Below are positions 45,129 to 54,186 of a DNA stretch of 64,000 nt, piece by piece. The stretch is taken from contig JAEUKK010000008.1 of NCBI GenBank assembly GCA_016792625.1, forward strand, positions 1 to 64,000, read 5' to 3'. Made by a program: the position numbers and the translations under genes. The notes under the pieces were generated by a model. That model was not told where the DNA came from, did not search any database, and worked only from the letters and a program-made list of their open reading frames with translations. This DNA comes from Deltaproteobacteria bacterium (lineage in GTDB: Bacteria > Myxococcota_A > UBA796 > UBA2385). Positions within the stretch are counted from its first letter, which is position 1; the number at the start of each line of letters is the position of its first letter.

Positions 45129-48100
45129 TCAGTCGAGCCGCTTGCGGATGTCCTCGAGGGAGGCCAGCTCGCGGTTGGCCACCTCGACCAGGTCGGCCCG
45201 TCCGGCGACCTGCTGGGCGTAGCGCTGCCAATAGCGGATGGCCTGCTGGCACAGCTCGCGCTGGCGGGCCTCGTCGGCGGCGGTGTGCATGAGGCCCTTG
45301 CTCGCCTTGGCCTCGAGCTCGTAGATCTGGGCCTTTTTGTCGGCCATCAGCTCGGGCGGGATGCGCTGCCAGTGGCGCTCGGCGAGGCTGGCCCGCTCGA
45401 GCGCCCGGCCGTACTGCTTCGCGTTGAGATCGAAGCGCGCGACGTCAATGAGCACGAGCGGGTTGTACTTGTTCTCGGGCAGGCTGAGCAGCTCGTCGAG
45501 GTAGCGCTTCTCACCGCTGGTGCTGCGCTTTTGGCGGGCGTCCATGGCGAGGATGGTGCGCGAGCGGGTGAAGCGCTCGTCGGACCGGCCGATGGTCTCG
45601 AGCTCCATCACCTCAGACGGGCTCAGCTTGCCCTTGGCGGCGCTGCGGCCGAGCCGGTCGATGTCGACCGCCCCGGGCTGCACGGGCTCAAGCGTGGGGT
45701 CGGGCGGCGGCTCGCCCCCGGTGCGGCTGCGGCTCGTTCCCCCGTCGGCGCGGGCGGCGGCGGGGGCTGGCGCGGGCTCGGGCGCGCGACCCGCAGAGGC
45801 GCGGGGCACGGGGACGGCCTCAGCCACGCCATCCTCACCGGCGTCGCCGCGGGTGTTGGCCCCGGTCGGGGCGCGCGCGCCGGCCTCGGCAGGGGGCGCG
45901 GCGCTCGGCTCGACCGGATCCGGCTCTTCGGCGGCCAGCGCCTCGGCGTCGGCCGGCGCGGCGGCGATCGGCTCGCCGGAGGGCTGCTCTTCAGCGGCCA
46001 GCGCCTCGGCGGTCGCGGCGGCGGCCACGGGCGCGTCGTCTGCGGCCCGCGCGCCATCTTCGACGGGCGGTGCGCCCACCGCAACGCCATCTTCGACCAG
46101 CGCGGCGTCGGCGACAGCGGACGGGGCGCCCTCGCGGGACCACCACAGCGCGCCGCCCGCGCAGGTGAGCACGACCAGCGCGGCGGCGGCGGCAACAGCC
46201 ACCAGAACGCCGATGCCCGCAGCGTTCGTGGGGCTGGGCGGCTCAGGTGCCGGCGGAGGTTCGCGGCCCTCGTCGACCGGCGCGACCACGCTCAACGGGG
46301 AGGGCGCGGCCCGCGGGGGCGCGACCTGCAAGGGGGTGGCGTCCGGGGCGGCGGGCAGCGGCGTGGGGCCGGGCTCGGGTGGGCTCGACCACCGGGTCGC
46401 GGGAGGCGGGGCCGCGGGCGGTGGGGCTACCAAAGCAGCGACCGCCGCCGGTTCGGGCAGCTCGGAGGGGTCGAGGTCAGTGGGCGGGGCCGCCGGGCGC
46501 GGCGCGGGCGCGAGGCTGGCCAGCGGCGAGCGGATGAACGAGGTCTCGTCGGGGCGCAGGCCGGGCAAGAAGGCGGCGCTGTCGTCGCCAGCCCCCGCGC
46601 CCGGCGGCCGGTTCAGCGCGGCCGGCACCGAGATCGCGATGGGAACAGGCCCAGGGAGGGTGTTCTCGGGCTCTGGTAGGTCGCTCGCGTCAGCGGGGAG
46701 CAGCGGACCCGTGCGCTCGGGGGCCGGCCCCTGCGCCCAGGGCGGGGGAGCCGCGGCCGGGGGCGGCCCGGACAATGGCGGCCCGGACATGGGCGGCCCG
46801 GATGGAGGTGGCGCCGGCGGGAGAGGAGCGGGCGGGAGAGGAGCAGGCGGCGGCGCGGCCACCACGGGGAGCGCGCCGGGTGGCGGCACCGGGAGGGGCG
46901 CCGGGCCCGGCGTGACCGGCGGGGCAGCGCGGCCTGCTGGATCGTGCAGATCGACGTGCAGGTCGGGCAAGGGGCGGCGACCCTGGGCGAAGATCGGCGC
47001 GCTCGGGGCCTCGGTCGCCCCGGCGGACGATGCGGCGGACGATGCAGCGGACAACGCGGGCGCCTCGGGCGGGGGCGCGAGCGGCGGCGGCGCGGCCACC
47101 GGCGGGGGGAGGAGCGCCGGCGCGGGCGCGGCCAGCGGAGGCGGGCCCGCGGGCAAGGGCACCGGGTCGTGCACCGGGCCTGGCTCGTCGGCGAAGGCGT
47201 CAAAGGCGAAGGTGCGCCGCTCGCCGTCGGCTTCGGCGGGGTCGTCGGCCGCGGTCGGCGCGGGAGGGGGCGCGCCCTCGCCTTCCGAGAGGGCGAGGTC
47301 TTGGGCCGCCAAGGCGAACATCGGGCCGACGAAGCGCCGGGTGTCGTCGGCGATGGTGTTGAAGGAGTAGCCGGCCATCAGGCCGCGCAGGTCTTCGCGC
47401 AGCACGAAGGCGCGGTGGTAGCGGTAGCGCGGGTTGCGGGCGAGGGCGCGGGCGAGGACCTTGTCGAGGCCCGGCAAGGTCTGGCGCAGCTGCTCAAGCT
47501 TGTCGCCGACCTCGGCCCGGCGGATGTTGTGGATGGTCTGCAGGCTGCTCGCGCCGCGGAACAGCGCCTCGCCGGTGGCCATCTCGTAGAGCAGGGCGCC
47601 GAGCGCGAAGATGTCGCTGGCGGGGGTGAGCTCTTCTTCGGGGACGGTCTGCTCGGGGCTCAGGTACTCGAGCCGCAGGCCACCAGCGGCCGCGCCGCCG
47701 TAGGGCAGGGTCGAGGGGGAGCGCACGAGGCCGTAGTTGCCCAGCACCACCTTGCCCTCGCGGGTGATGACCACCGCGGCTGGGCAGAGCGCGAGGTGGA
47801 GCACGTGGTGCTGGCCGCTCGCCGCGGCGGGCCGGCCGTGCATGGCCTCGAGCGCGTTGCAGATGAGCGTGGCGAGGTTGAGGAAGACGTTGGGCGGCAG
47901 GCCGCGCCCGCTGCCCTGTGACCAGCGGAGCACACGCTCGAGATCAACGCCCTCGACGTGGCTCTCGACGATGAAGCGCTCGGTGCCGTCGCTGACCCAC
48001 TCGTGCACCTGGGCCAAAAAGGGGTGCCGCACGCCGCAGAGGTCGCGCACCCGCGCCTCGGTGGCCTCGAGGCGCCCAGCTTCGCGCAGCACCACCGGCA

Positions 48101-48230
48101 GGACCCGGCGCACCACCACCTGCTCTTCGCCCCGCTGGTCGAGCCGGCCCAGGTAGCTCTCAGCCACGCCGCTCGCGCCGAGGCGCCGCAGCAGCGTGAA
48201 GGGACCGACCGTGCGGGGGAGGAGGAGCAT
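45129..48230 (-). CDS. Transmembrane Ser/Thr kinase-fold pseudokinase with large extracytoplasmic tail
   Basis: A 1033-residue protein. Residues 1-295 follow the Hanks kinase fold (LLRRLGASGVAESYLG loop, YLSPEQ APE segment, ASDIFALGALLYEMATG helix F), but the three catalytic motifs are lost: the VAIK Lys position is Arg in [15 protein letters not shown] reads HLALCPAA, and DFG reads NYG. Phosphotransfer is therefore unlikely. A roughly 370-residue Pro/Ala-rich segment, a single membrane span (about 670-697), an Ala/Glu-rich linker and a C-terminal helical TPR-like domain follow, with repeat-like blocks such as NPLVLIDVARFDLNAKQYGRALE. It probably relays or scaffolds signals across the inner membrane. 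It heads an apparent five-gene envelope operon. Confidence 0.82.
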   Translation of the reverse strand: MLLLPRTVGPFTLLRRLGASGVAESYLGRLDQRGEEQVVVRRVLPVVLREAGRLEATEARVRDLCGVRHPFLAQVHEWVSDGTERFIVESHVEGVDLERVLRWSQGSGRGLPPNVFLNLATLICNALEAMHGRPAAASGQHHVLHLALCPAAVVITREGKVVLGNYGLVRSPSTLPYGGAAAGGLRLEYLSPEQTVPEEELTPASDIFALGALLYEMATGEALFRGASSLQTIHNIRRAEVGDKLEQLRQTLPGLDKVLARALARNPRYRYHRAFVLREDLRGLMAGYSFNTIADDTRRFVGPMFALAAQDLALSEGEGAPPPAPTAADDPAEADGERRTFAFDAFADEPGPVHDPVPLPAGPPPLAAPAPALLPPPVAAPPPLAPPPEAPALSAASSAASSAGATEAPSAPIFAQGRRPLPDLHVDLHDPAGRAAPPVTPGPAPLPVPPPGALPVVAAPPPAPLPPAPLPPAPPPSGPPMSGPPLSGPPPAAAPPPWAQGPAPERTGPLLPADASDLPEPENTLPGPVPIAISVPAALNRPPGAGAGDDSAAFLPGLRPDETSFIRSPLASLAPAPRPAAPPTDLDPSELPEPAAVAALVAPPPAAPPPATRWSSPPEPGPTPLPAAPDATPLQVAPPRAAPSPLSVVAPVDEGREPPPAPEPPSPTNAAGIGVLVAVAAAAALVVLTCAGGALWWSREGAPSAVADAALVEDGVAVGAPPVEDGARAADDAPVAAAATAEALAAEEQPSGEPIAAAPADAEALAAEEPDPVEPSAAPPAEAGARAPTGANTRGDAGEDGVAEAVPVPRASAGRAPEPAPAPAAARADGGTSRSRTGGEPPPDPTLEPVQPGAVDIDRLGRSAAKGKLSPSEVMELETIGRSDERFTRSRTILAMDARQKRSTSGEKRYLDELLSLPENKYNPLVLIDVARFDLNAKQYGRALERASLAERHWQRIPPELMADKKAQIYELEAKASKGLMHTAADEARQRELCQQAIRYWQRYAQQVAGRADLVEVANRELASLEDIRKRLD

Positions 48231-48380
48231 GCAGGTTCCGGGGGCGGCGCCGCGGCCGAGCGGAGGGCGCCGGTGGGTGCGGCGGGCCGGGGCGCGGGTG
48301 GAAGGGGGCGCGCCGTCCGAGCATATTCCGGCCCGGCCCGGGCGGGGCGCGCCGGTTATGCGGCGGCGGGAGGGGCCACC

Positions 48381-48935
48381 ATGCTGCACCATCACCCCCG
48401 ACCTGCTCCCGGGGTGGTGGGTCGCGCCGGGCTCGGCCAGGTCCTTCGTGTGGGCTTGGCCCTGGGGCTCCTCCTCAGCGGCTGCGTGAAGCAGGCGAAG
48501 GTCGTCGGTCTCATCGACGCGAGCGCTCCGACGCCTGTGCTGGTTGACACCGAGGGCAAGCGGTACCGGCTCGGGGTCGACGCCGGCAGCGATGAAGAGC
48601 AGCTCCAGCAGCTGGCCGGCTGCGGGGTCCTGGTTGAGGGCGCCGTGCGCGGGCGCCGCCTTGAGGTCGACCGCTACCGGGTGATGGACGCCGGCGATGG
48701 CTCCGCTCCTTTTGTCGGTCAGCTTCGCTTCGAGCGGGGCGCGCTGGTCCTGCATGATCGACAGGGCGCGGGTGCGCTGCGGGTGCTCGCCGCCGAGGGT
48801 GGCCCCTCGCTGGCCGAACTTCAGGGGCTCGTCGGTCAGGATGTCGTACTCATCGGCTTTGTCGCATCGGCGCAGGCTGTGGTCGCCATGCGTTGGCGGG
48901 CGCTGGGCCCGGCGCTGCCGCCGGCCCCACGCTGA
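48381..48935 (+). CDS. Small lipoprotein of unknown function
   Basis: A 184-residue lipoprotein. A basic, hydrophobic signal peptide ends at the lipobox LLLSGC (near residue 35), and the mature part is a beta-rich fold. Segments such as VLVDTEGKRYRLGVDAG, GVLVEGAVRGRRLEVDRYRV and QDVVLIGFVASAQAVVAMRW suggest two OB-like units, but no family is recognised. GGGAGGGG lies a few bases ahead of the ATG at 48381. It diverges from the pseudokinase gene across 150 bases. Confidence 0.65.
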   Translation: MLHHHPRPAPGVVGRAGLGQVLRVGLALGLLLSGCVKQAKVVGLIDASAPTPVLVDTEGKRYRLGVDAGSDEEQLQQLAGCGVLVEGAVRGRRLEVDRYRVMDAGDGSAPFVGQLRFERGALVLHDRQGAGALRVLAAEGGPSLAELQGLVGQDVVLIGFVASAQAVVAMRWRALGPALPPAPR

Positions 48936-48967
48936 GCCGCCGCGCTGCGCCCTCCGGGAGACCCCCA

Positions 48968-48997
48968 TTGCGGCGCCGCCCCCCCCTGTGCTAGCGT
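48968..48997 (+). promoter_or_regulatory. Candidate promoter of the zinc-ribbon TPR gene
   Basis: TTGCGG (48968-48973) and TAGCGT (48992-48997) are 18 bases apart. The second is one of several TAnnnT boxes found ahead of genes in this window. Transcription would start near 49004, shortly before the ATG at 49019. Confidence 0.35.
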
Positions 48998-49018
48998 CCC
49001 CACCCTGGGCGGGTGCGG

Positions 49019-51391
49019 ATGAATCGACGCTATTGTTTTTCTTGTGGGACGGCGCTCCCGCGTGAGGCGGGGCCGGTCGGCGCGGCCTGGCGCCCGGCGG
49101 GCCTCTGTGCGCGCTGCGCGCAGAGCGGGCCCCAGATCGCCGTGGAGCGCGTGCGATACGAGGTGCGCGGCGAGGACGGCGCGGTCCGCGGCCCGCTCTC
49201 GCTCGACGCGGTGGTGGATCAGCTGCAGCGCAAGGTGTTGAGCCCGGGCAGCCGGGTCGCCCGGGTCGGCGCCGCGCACGTGCACGCCTACGCGCTGCCC
49301 GAGCTGGCCAACCACTTCATCCCCGGCACCCGCGAGCAGGCGGCGCTCGACAAGGGGCGCGCGGCAGAGGCCTCGGCCCGGCGCAGCGGCGCCCTGCGCC
49401 GGGGTGGTCGGGCGGCCGCGGTCGGCCTCGCCGCGTCGGCCGCAATTGGCCTCGCTGCTTGGGGTTGGATGAACGACCTCTTTGTGGTGCCCGAGGCGGC
49501 CACCGCGGCCATCGAGGCCGAGGCCGCGGCGCTGTTCGCTACCGCACAAGAGAAGGTCGAGCTCGCTTTTGGTGATCCTGCCGCGCGGGTCGGGCCGCGC
49601 GCCGTTCCGGGTGAGGCGCTGCTCGCCCAGCTGACCACCGCCTGGCCCAGCCCGCAGGGGCACGCGGTGCTGCACCTCGCCGAGGCCCGCGTGCTGATGT
49701 GGCAGGGCACGACCACGGCGATGGGCCAAGCCCGGGTGCGCCTTGAGCAGGCCGCGGTGCTCTCGCCCGAAGACGGCGAGGTCTGGGCCTCCTTGGCCGA
49801 GGTCTACGCCACGCTGTCTGAGCGCGAGCTCGAGCTCGGCGCCCGCGCGGCCCAGGCGGCCGACCGGGCTGACGCGCTGATCGACGGCCCCAGCGTGCTT
49901 CGGGCGCAAGCGGCGGTGGCCATGGCCGCCGGTGACCGCTCCCGCGCGGCCGACATCGCGACCCCCTGCGGCGAACCGCCCAGCGCGGCGGTCGACCTCA
50001 GCAAAGGTGTGGACCCGACCTGCGCCTACTTCGTCGCCGCGGCGCTGGGCCGTGACCGGGAGCTCGCCGCCCTCGCCCGCGCGTACCCCGACAACTTCCG
50101 CATCCAGCTCGCCCGGGCCGAGTCGGAGCTGCACGCAGGGCGGCCGCTCGACGCCGCCGAGCTGGCGGGCAAGCTCGCCCGCGCCCACCCCAAAGAGAGC
50201 GCGCCCTGGGGTGTTTTGCTCGACGCGCACGTCGCGGTGGGCGCCTGGGGCGACGCGCGACAGGCCGGAGAGCGGCTGCGCGCCCTCTCCCCCCAAGATC
50301 TGCGCCGCCGGGTGCTCCTCGCGAACGTGCTGCTCAAGGCCGAGGGGCAGGCCCAGGCCGCGCTGACCGAGCTCGACGAGATCATCAAGCTGGACGCCTT
50401 TGCGGCCTATGTAGAGCGCGCGCAGGTCTTCGCGGACGCCGCGGCCGCGGCCGCTGCCCTCAAGCGCCACGAGCAGGCGCTGGCCTACGCCGACCGCGGC
50501 TTGGCGGTCAGCGGCGCGCACCCGGCGGCCACGCTGCACAAGGCCATCGCGCTGGCCCAGCTGGGCAAGCACGCCGACGCCGAGCTGACCCTGCGGGGCG
50601 CTGATCTCACCGGCCTGTCGAGCGGCGACAGCGGGCGCTTTCATGTGGGCGCGGCGGCCCTGCACTTGCGCGGCGGGCGCGAGCGCCTCGCCGAGTCTGA
50701 GCTGAGCCAGGCGCTCGAGGCCGATCCCTCCTCGGCCCACGCCCGCTTGGTCAAGGCCTGGGCCCGCGCCGTGCTCAAGGACGGCGAAGGCGCCGTGCGG
50801 CACATCGAAGAGGCCGCCTTCCTCGATCTGAGCGCCGACCGCGTGCGCAGCCCGCTGCGCGCAGTCTGGCTGCCCCGCCTCGACTACAGCGAGCTGCTGC
50901 GGGCCCTCGACGCCGAGCTGGGGGCTGACCTCCGTTTTGACAAGCGCCTCGCCGGCGCGCGCGGCATCGTCGCGGCGGTCAACGGCCAGGCCGAAGCACG
51001 GGGCCTGCTCGAGAAGGGCGCAGGCGCGGGCATAGACGGGGCGTGGAGCCGGGCCGCGCTCGCCCAGGTCTACCTGGAGCGCGGCATGCCCGGGCCCGCG
51101 CGCAGCACCGCCGCCGCGATCAAGCACCGGGGCGGCGATCCGGCGATTGGGCTGGGCGTCCAGGCCCGCGCGGCCAGCCAGCTCAAAGATCCGGCAGAGG
51201 CGCGCAGCCTGTTCGCCCAGGCCCTGGATCGTGACCCCCAGCTCGCCGTCCTGCACCGCTGGCGGGGTGAGCACCTCGCGGCGGCCGGCGAGAAGGCCGA
51301 CGCGGCGCGTGAGCTCAAAGAGGCGCTGCGCCTCGCGCCCGATGACATGGCGGCGCAGCGGGCCCTGGTGGAGCTTGAGCGGGCGCGCTAG
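49019..51391 (+). CDS. Zinc-ribbon, GYF-like, transmembrane TPR protein
   Basis: A 790-residue protein of unusual layout. The N-terminus has two CxxC knuckles (Cys6/Cys9 and Cys30/Cys33) that can bind zinc, then a GYF_2-like block (about 46-95: VRYEVRGEDGAVRGPLSLDAVV), then one membrane span (about 131-150). The remaining 640 residues are TPR and TPR-like repeats (for example EVWASLAEVYATLSERELELG and ALKRHEQALAYADRGLAVSG, ending LAAAGEKADAARELKEALRLAP). This puts the zinc and GYF-like parts in the cytoplasm and the TPR solenoid in the periplasm. The layout recalls myxobacterial signalling or motility scaffolds; the function is unknown. A GTG at 49013 is an alternative start. Confidence 0.78.
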   Translation: MNRRYCFSCGTALPREAGPVGAAWRPAGLCARCAQSGPQIAVERVRYEVRGEDGAVRGPLSLDAVVDQLQRKVLSPGSRVARVGAAHVHAYALPELANHFIPGTREQAALDKGRAAEASARRSGALRRGGRAAAVGLAASAAIGLAAWGWMNDLFVVPEAATAAIEAEAAALFATAQEKVELAFGDPAARVGPRAVPGEALLAQLTTAWPSPQGHAVLHLAEARVLMWQGTTTAMGQARVRLEQAAVLSPEDGEVWASLAEVYATLSERELELGARAAQAADRADALIDGPSVLRAQAAVAMAAGDRSRAADIATPCGEPPSAAVDLSKGVDPTCAYFVAAALGRDRELAALARAYPDNFRIQLARAESELHAGRPLDAAELAGKLARAHPKESAPWGVLLDAHVAVGAWGDARQAGERLRALSPQDLRRRVLLANVLLKAEGQAQAALTELDEIIKLDAFAAYVERAQVFADAAAAAAALKRHEQALAYADRGLAVSGAHPAATLHKAIALAQLGKHADAELTLRGADLTGLSSGDSGRFHVGAAALHLRGGRERLAESELSQALEADPSSAHARLVKAWARAVLKDGEGAVRHIEEAAFLDLSADRVRSPLRAVWLPRLDYSELLRALDAELGADLRFDKRLAGARGIVAAVNGQAEARGLLEKGAGAGIDGAWSRAALAQVYLERGMPGPARSTAAAIKHRGGDPAIGLGVQARAASQLKDPAEARSLFAQALDRDPQLAVLHRWRGEHLAAAGEKADAARELKEALRLAPDDMAAQRALVELERAR

Positions 51392-51433
51392 GCGCGCGGC
51401 TCGCCGACCACGCCGCCGAGGGAGAGGGGAGCC

Positions 51434-52210
51434 GTGACCGAAGCCGCCCCCTTGACCCCGCCCGCGGCGGGGTCAGGCCCACCGCAGGCCTTGTTGGGCC
51501 ACACGGTCGACAGCCCCGCGCCCGGCCTCTGGGTGCACCAACCGGCGCGCGGCTACCGCTACGCGATGGATCCGCTGCTGCTCGTCGGCTTCGTCATCGA
51601 GGGCACCCCGCCAGGCGCCGAGCGGCGCTTCATCGAGCTCGGCACCGGCGGGGGCATTGCGGCCCTGCTGCTCGCCCGGCAGGGCTGGGTCGGCGAAGGG
51701 ATTGACGTGCAGCAATCCCCTCTCGCGCTGGCCCGCCGCAGCGCCTCGGACAGCGGCCTCAGCGCCCGGGTGCGCTTCACCGAGGCCGACGGCCGCGGCT
51801 GGCTGAGGGGCGGGGCCACGTCGGCGCCGGTCGCGCTGTGCAACCCGCCCTATTGGCCGGCCCAGAGCGGCCCGCTGCCCGCTGATCCGGTGGTCGCGGC
51901 CTCACGCTTCGCGCTGCACGGTGACCTTGATGCGCTGATCCCGGCGCTCGCCGCCATGGGTGAGCGGGTCGCCCTGGTGCTGCCCCTGGCCCGGGTGGGC
52001 GAAGCGGCGCGCCTGCTCAGCGCGGCGGGCCGCCCCGTTCGCCGGCGCCTCGACCTGCTCCCCCGGCTCGGCTTGATCGAGGGTGGATCGGGTGAGGCCC
52101 CCAGCTCCCCGCGGGAAGAGGCGCCGCTCCGCGTGGATGGCGACCATAGCCCCCGGGTGCAGGCGCTCTACGCGGCCGCAGGCGCGGCCCTCCCCATGGG
52201 TGGCCGATGA
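51434..52210 (+). CDS. TrmN6-like tRNA adenine-N6 methyltransferase
   Basis: A 258-residue SAM-dependent methyltransferase starting at GTG (51434) after GGAGAGGGGAG. The family block is QPARGYRYAMDPLLLVGFV, motif I is FIELGTGGGIAALLLARQ, and the catalytic NPPY (about 136-139, in ALCNPPYW) marks an exocyclic-amine methyltransferase. YfiC/TrmN6 modifies A37 of tRNA-Val1 in E. coli, and this protein has that group's length and motif spacing, though substrate transfer is inference. Its stop overlaps the start of the next gene. Confidence 0.82.
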   Translation: MTEAAPLTPPAAGSGPPQALLGHTVDSPAPGLWVHQPARGYRYAMDPLLLVGFVIEGTPPGAERRFIELGTGGGIAALLLARQGWVGEGIDVQQSPLALARRSASDSGLSARVRFTEADGRGWLRGGATSAPVALCNPPYWPAQSGPLPADPVVAASRFALHGDLDALIPALAAMGERVALVLPLARVGEAARLLSAAGRPVRRRLDLLPRLGLIEGGSGEAPSSPREEAPLRVDGDHSPRVQALYAAAGAALPMGGR

Positions 52211-52752
52211 GCGGCGGCGTGAAGGTCTCGGTGCGCCGCGGCGGGCCTGACCCAGGGCTGCCCGTGCCCAGCGACGACGCCGGTGTCGACCAGCTCGGCG
52301 CGGCCCTCTTCGTGCGGCTCGCCGCCGCGGTCGCCCGCGGTCGCGCGGGCCCGGCCGCGCTCGCCTTCTTCGAGGATGGCGTGCAGCAGGTTGATCTGGG
52401 GCCGGCCATCGAGCGGGGCGCCGCGGTGGTGCAGCAGCTGCTCGCCGCGACGGCGGGGCAGCCGGCCTGCCTTTGTGTGGCGCAGCTCGCGGTTTTGCAC
52501 GCGCGCCGCCCGGGTCGGCCGGCCCAGACCTTCGCCACGGTCTTCCTTGAGCTGCCCGACAACCGCTGGTGGATGCGGTGGGCGCCCGCCGACCAGGCCG
52601 GGGCGGCCAGCGCTCAGCGCACCCGCGCGGCCACCGAGGGTTGGCCCAAGCCCAACGGCCTCGGCGGGTGGTTCAGCCTGTCGCGGCGGGCGGGGCTGCG
52701 GCTGCAGCTCGACACGCCCGGCGCCCAAGCCGGCCTGCACCTCGTGCATTGA
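52207..52752 (+). CDS. Unrecognised protein coupled to the TrmN6-like gene
   Basis: A 181-residue protein I cannot assign. It has no signal peptide or membrane helix. Visible features are a Gly/Pro/Asp-rich start, a helical Ala-rich part (about 28-60), a strand-helix pattern in DLGPAIERGAAVVQQLLAATAG, a CLCVAQLAVLHARRPGRP segment with two Cys, and a Trp-rich FLELPDNRWWMRWAPADQ block. The ATGA overlap with the methyltransferase gene supports reality and co-expression. Only Trp and Cys clusters hint at a ligand-binding fold. Confidence 0.6.
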   Translation: MSGGVKVSVRRGGPDPGLPVPSDDAGVDQLGAALFVRLAAAVARGRAGPAALAFFEDGVQQVDLGPAIERGAAVVQQLLAATAGQPACLCVAQLAVLHARRPGRPAQTFATVFLELPDNRWWMRWAPADQAGAASAQRTRAATEGWPKPNGLGGWFSLSRRAGLRLQLDTPGAQAGLHLVH

Positions 52753-52864
52753 GCGGCGCGGCGCCCGGCCGTGGCTTGGCGGCCCGAAGCGCGCGCCCCG
52801 CTCGGTCGGCGCGGTTAGGCCGGTGGGTCGCCCGCCTCCCCGGCCCCTCCTCCCCGGAGCCCGC

Positions 52865-53149
52865 ATGACGCCCTTGCGAACCATCGGCCTCGTCCTCGCC
52901 CTGATCTTCGTCGGCCTGCTTTCCCTGTTCTTCGTCCAGAACAGCGCCCGCACCGTCGATCTCAGCTACGACCTGCACCTGTGGGCTTGGCACTTCAAGC
53001 AGCCGCAGCCGGTGGTGCTCCTGCTCGCGGGCGCTTTTGGTGGCGGCCTGCTCTCTGGGCTGCTCCTGCCCCCGCTCTGGCGTCTGCGCGGCAGCGGCGG
53101 CGGCTCGACTCTGGGGGCCACCGGCCGCGGGGATGACGCCTGGGCATGA
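52865..53149 (+). CDS. LapA-domain (DUF1049) inner-membrane protein
   Basis: A 94-residue two-helix membrane protein. Helix one (about 5-27) ends in FFVQNSARTVDLSY, matching the FVxQN motif of LapA/YciS, and helix two (about 48-72) is Gly/Leu-rich. LapA proteins help assemble lipopolysaccharide and regulate LpxC turnover in E. coli together with LapB; no lapB is seen here. GGAG lies six bases ahead of the ATG. Its stop overlaps the next gene's start (ATGA). Confidence 0.82.
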   Translation: MTPLRTIGLVLALIFVGLLSLFFVQNSARTVDLSYDLHLWAWHFKQPQPVVLLLAGAFGGGLLSGLLLPPLWRLRGSGGGSTLGATGRGDDAWA

Positions 53150-54186
53150 TCACCCCGCTCGTCGCGATCTGGGTCGTCCTCGTCCTCGTCCTCGGCTGCA
53201 GTGGTGAGGCGCCTCCGCCGCCCACGTCCAAAGAGGCCACGCCGACCCTCCAGGTAGATCCGTCCGATGCCCCCGGCACGGTCATCATCCCCACGGGTCA
53301 AGTGGTGGCCTCCCCCGTACAAGGGGCGGCGGTCAGCCTCGAGGCGCTCAGCGGCGCCCTCCCCGAGCTGAGCGCGCTCGCGCCGGCCGACCGAGATCTG
53401 CTCCTGCACGTGCTCAACGTGGTCCCGGCCCCTTGCGAGGCCTGCGAGGGCACCTCGCTCGCCCGCTGCGCCCTGAGCATGCCCAGCGCTTGCGAGCGGC
53501 TGCCCAGCTTGGTGCAGCGCAGCCTGCGCCTCGCCGGGCAGGGCGTGACCAAAGACCGCCTTGAAGCTGCGGTCAGCTACCCTGACGTCTGGGTCAAGAT
53601 CCCCGATCAGGGCCGGCCGGTCGACCCGCCGACCCCCGGCCTGACCCGCCTCGAGGTCTGGATCGACCCGAGCGGTCCGATGCTCGGCGCCGCGGTCAGC
53701 ACCATCGACCAGCTCGATCTCAGCACCGCGGGGCTGGTCTTCCGCCTGCTGCCTGAGGCCGACGACACCCTCGCCGAGGACGTCGCCCGCGCCACCATCG
53801 CGATGGAGGCCCAAGGCAAGCTCGAGGCCTTCCTGCGCGGCGTGCTCGCGTGGAAGGAGCAGCGCCGCACGCTGCCCGGGGCGAACACCGAGCTGAGCAC
53901 CGAGGGCCTGTCTGAGGTTGTGGTTGGCGTGCCCGGCGTCGATCTCCCGCGGTTCGAACGGGATCGCGCGGCGGCCTCCACCTCCGCCCGCCTCGCTGAA
54001 GATCGTGCGCTGGCCGCACAGATCGGCGTGCGCTCCCTCCCGACCTTCTTCGTCAACGGCTACCGCCTGCGCGGCGCCCAGTCGGCCCTGGCGGTCCAGC
54101 GCCTGCTCACCCTCGAGCTGCTCGATCACCCCGCGGCGCTCAGCAACCCGACCGCTCCGCCCCCCACCGTCCCCAAGGCTCCCTGA
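53146..54186 (+). CDS. DsbA-like thioredoxin-fold lipoprotein without the canonical active site
   Basis: A 346-residue lipoprotein with lipobox LVLGC (Cys18). A small Cys module (Cys97, Cys100, Cys108, Cys116, starting CEAC) precedes a DsbA-like fold from about 165. The C-terminal block IGVRSLPTFFVNGYRLRGAQ carries the cis-Pro loop of DsbA/DsbG proteins. Where the CxxC dithiol normally sits, the strand reads LEVWIDPSGPMLG, so this domain should not be redox-active; only the upstream CEAC could be. It may bind unfolded proteins or exchange disulfides through that module. It overlaps both the LapA gene (ATGA) and rsmB (TGATG). Confidence 0.75.
   Translation: MITPLVAIWVVLVLVLGCSGEAPPPPTSKEATPTLQVDPSDAPGTVIIPTGQVVASPVQGAAVSLEALSGALPELSALAPADRDLLLHVLNVVPAPCEACEGTSLARCALSMPSACERLPSLVQRSLRLAGQGVTKDRLEAAVSYPDVWVKIPDQGRPVDPPTPGLTRLEVWIDPSGPMLGAAVSTIDQLDLSTAGLVFRLLPEADDTLAEDVARATIAMEAQGKLEAFLRGVLAWKEQRRTLPGANTELSTEGLSEVVVGVPGVDLPRFERDRAAASTSARLAEDRALAAQIGVRSLPTFFVNGYRLRGAQSALAVQRLLTLELLDHPAALSNPTAPPPTVPKAP

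Noticed and set aside
48836..51274. A long antisense open frame across the zinc-ribbon TPR gene
   Set aside because: The sense strand has repeats, CxxC knuckles and a membrane span; the antisense product is Arg/Gly/Ala-rich and featureless.
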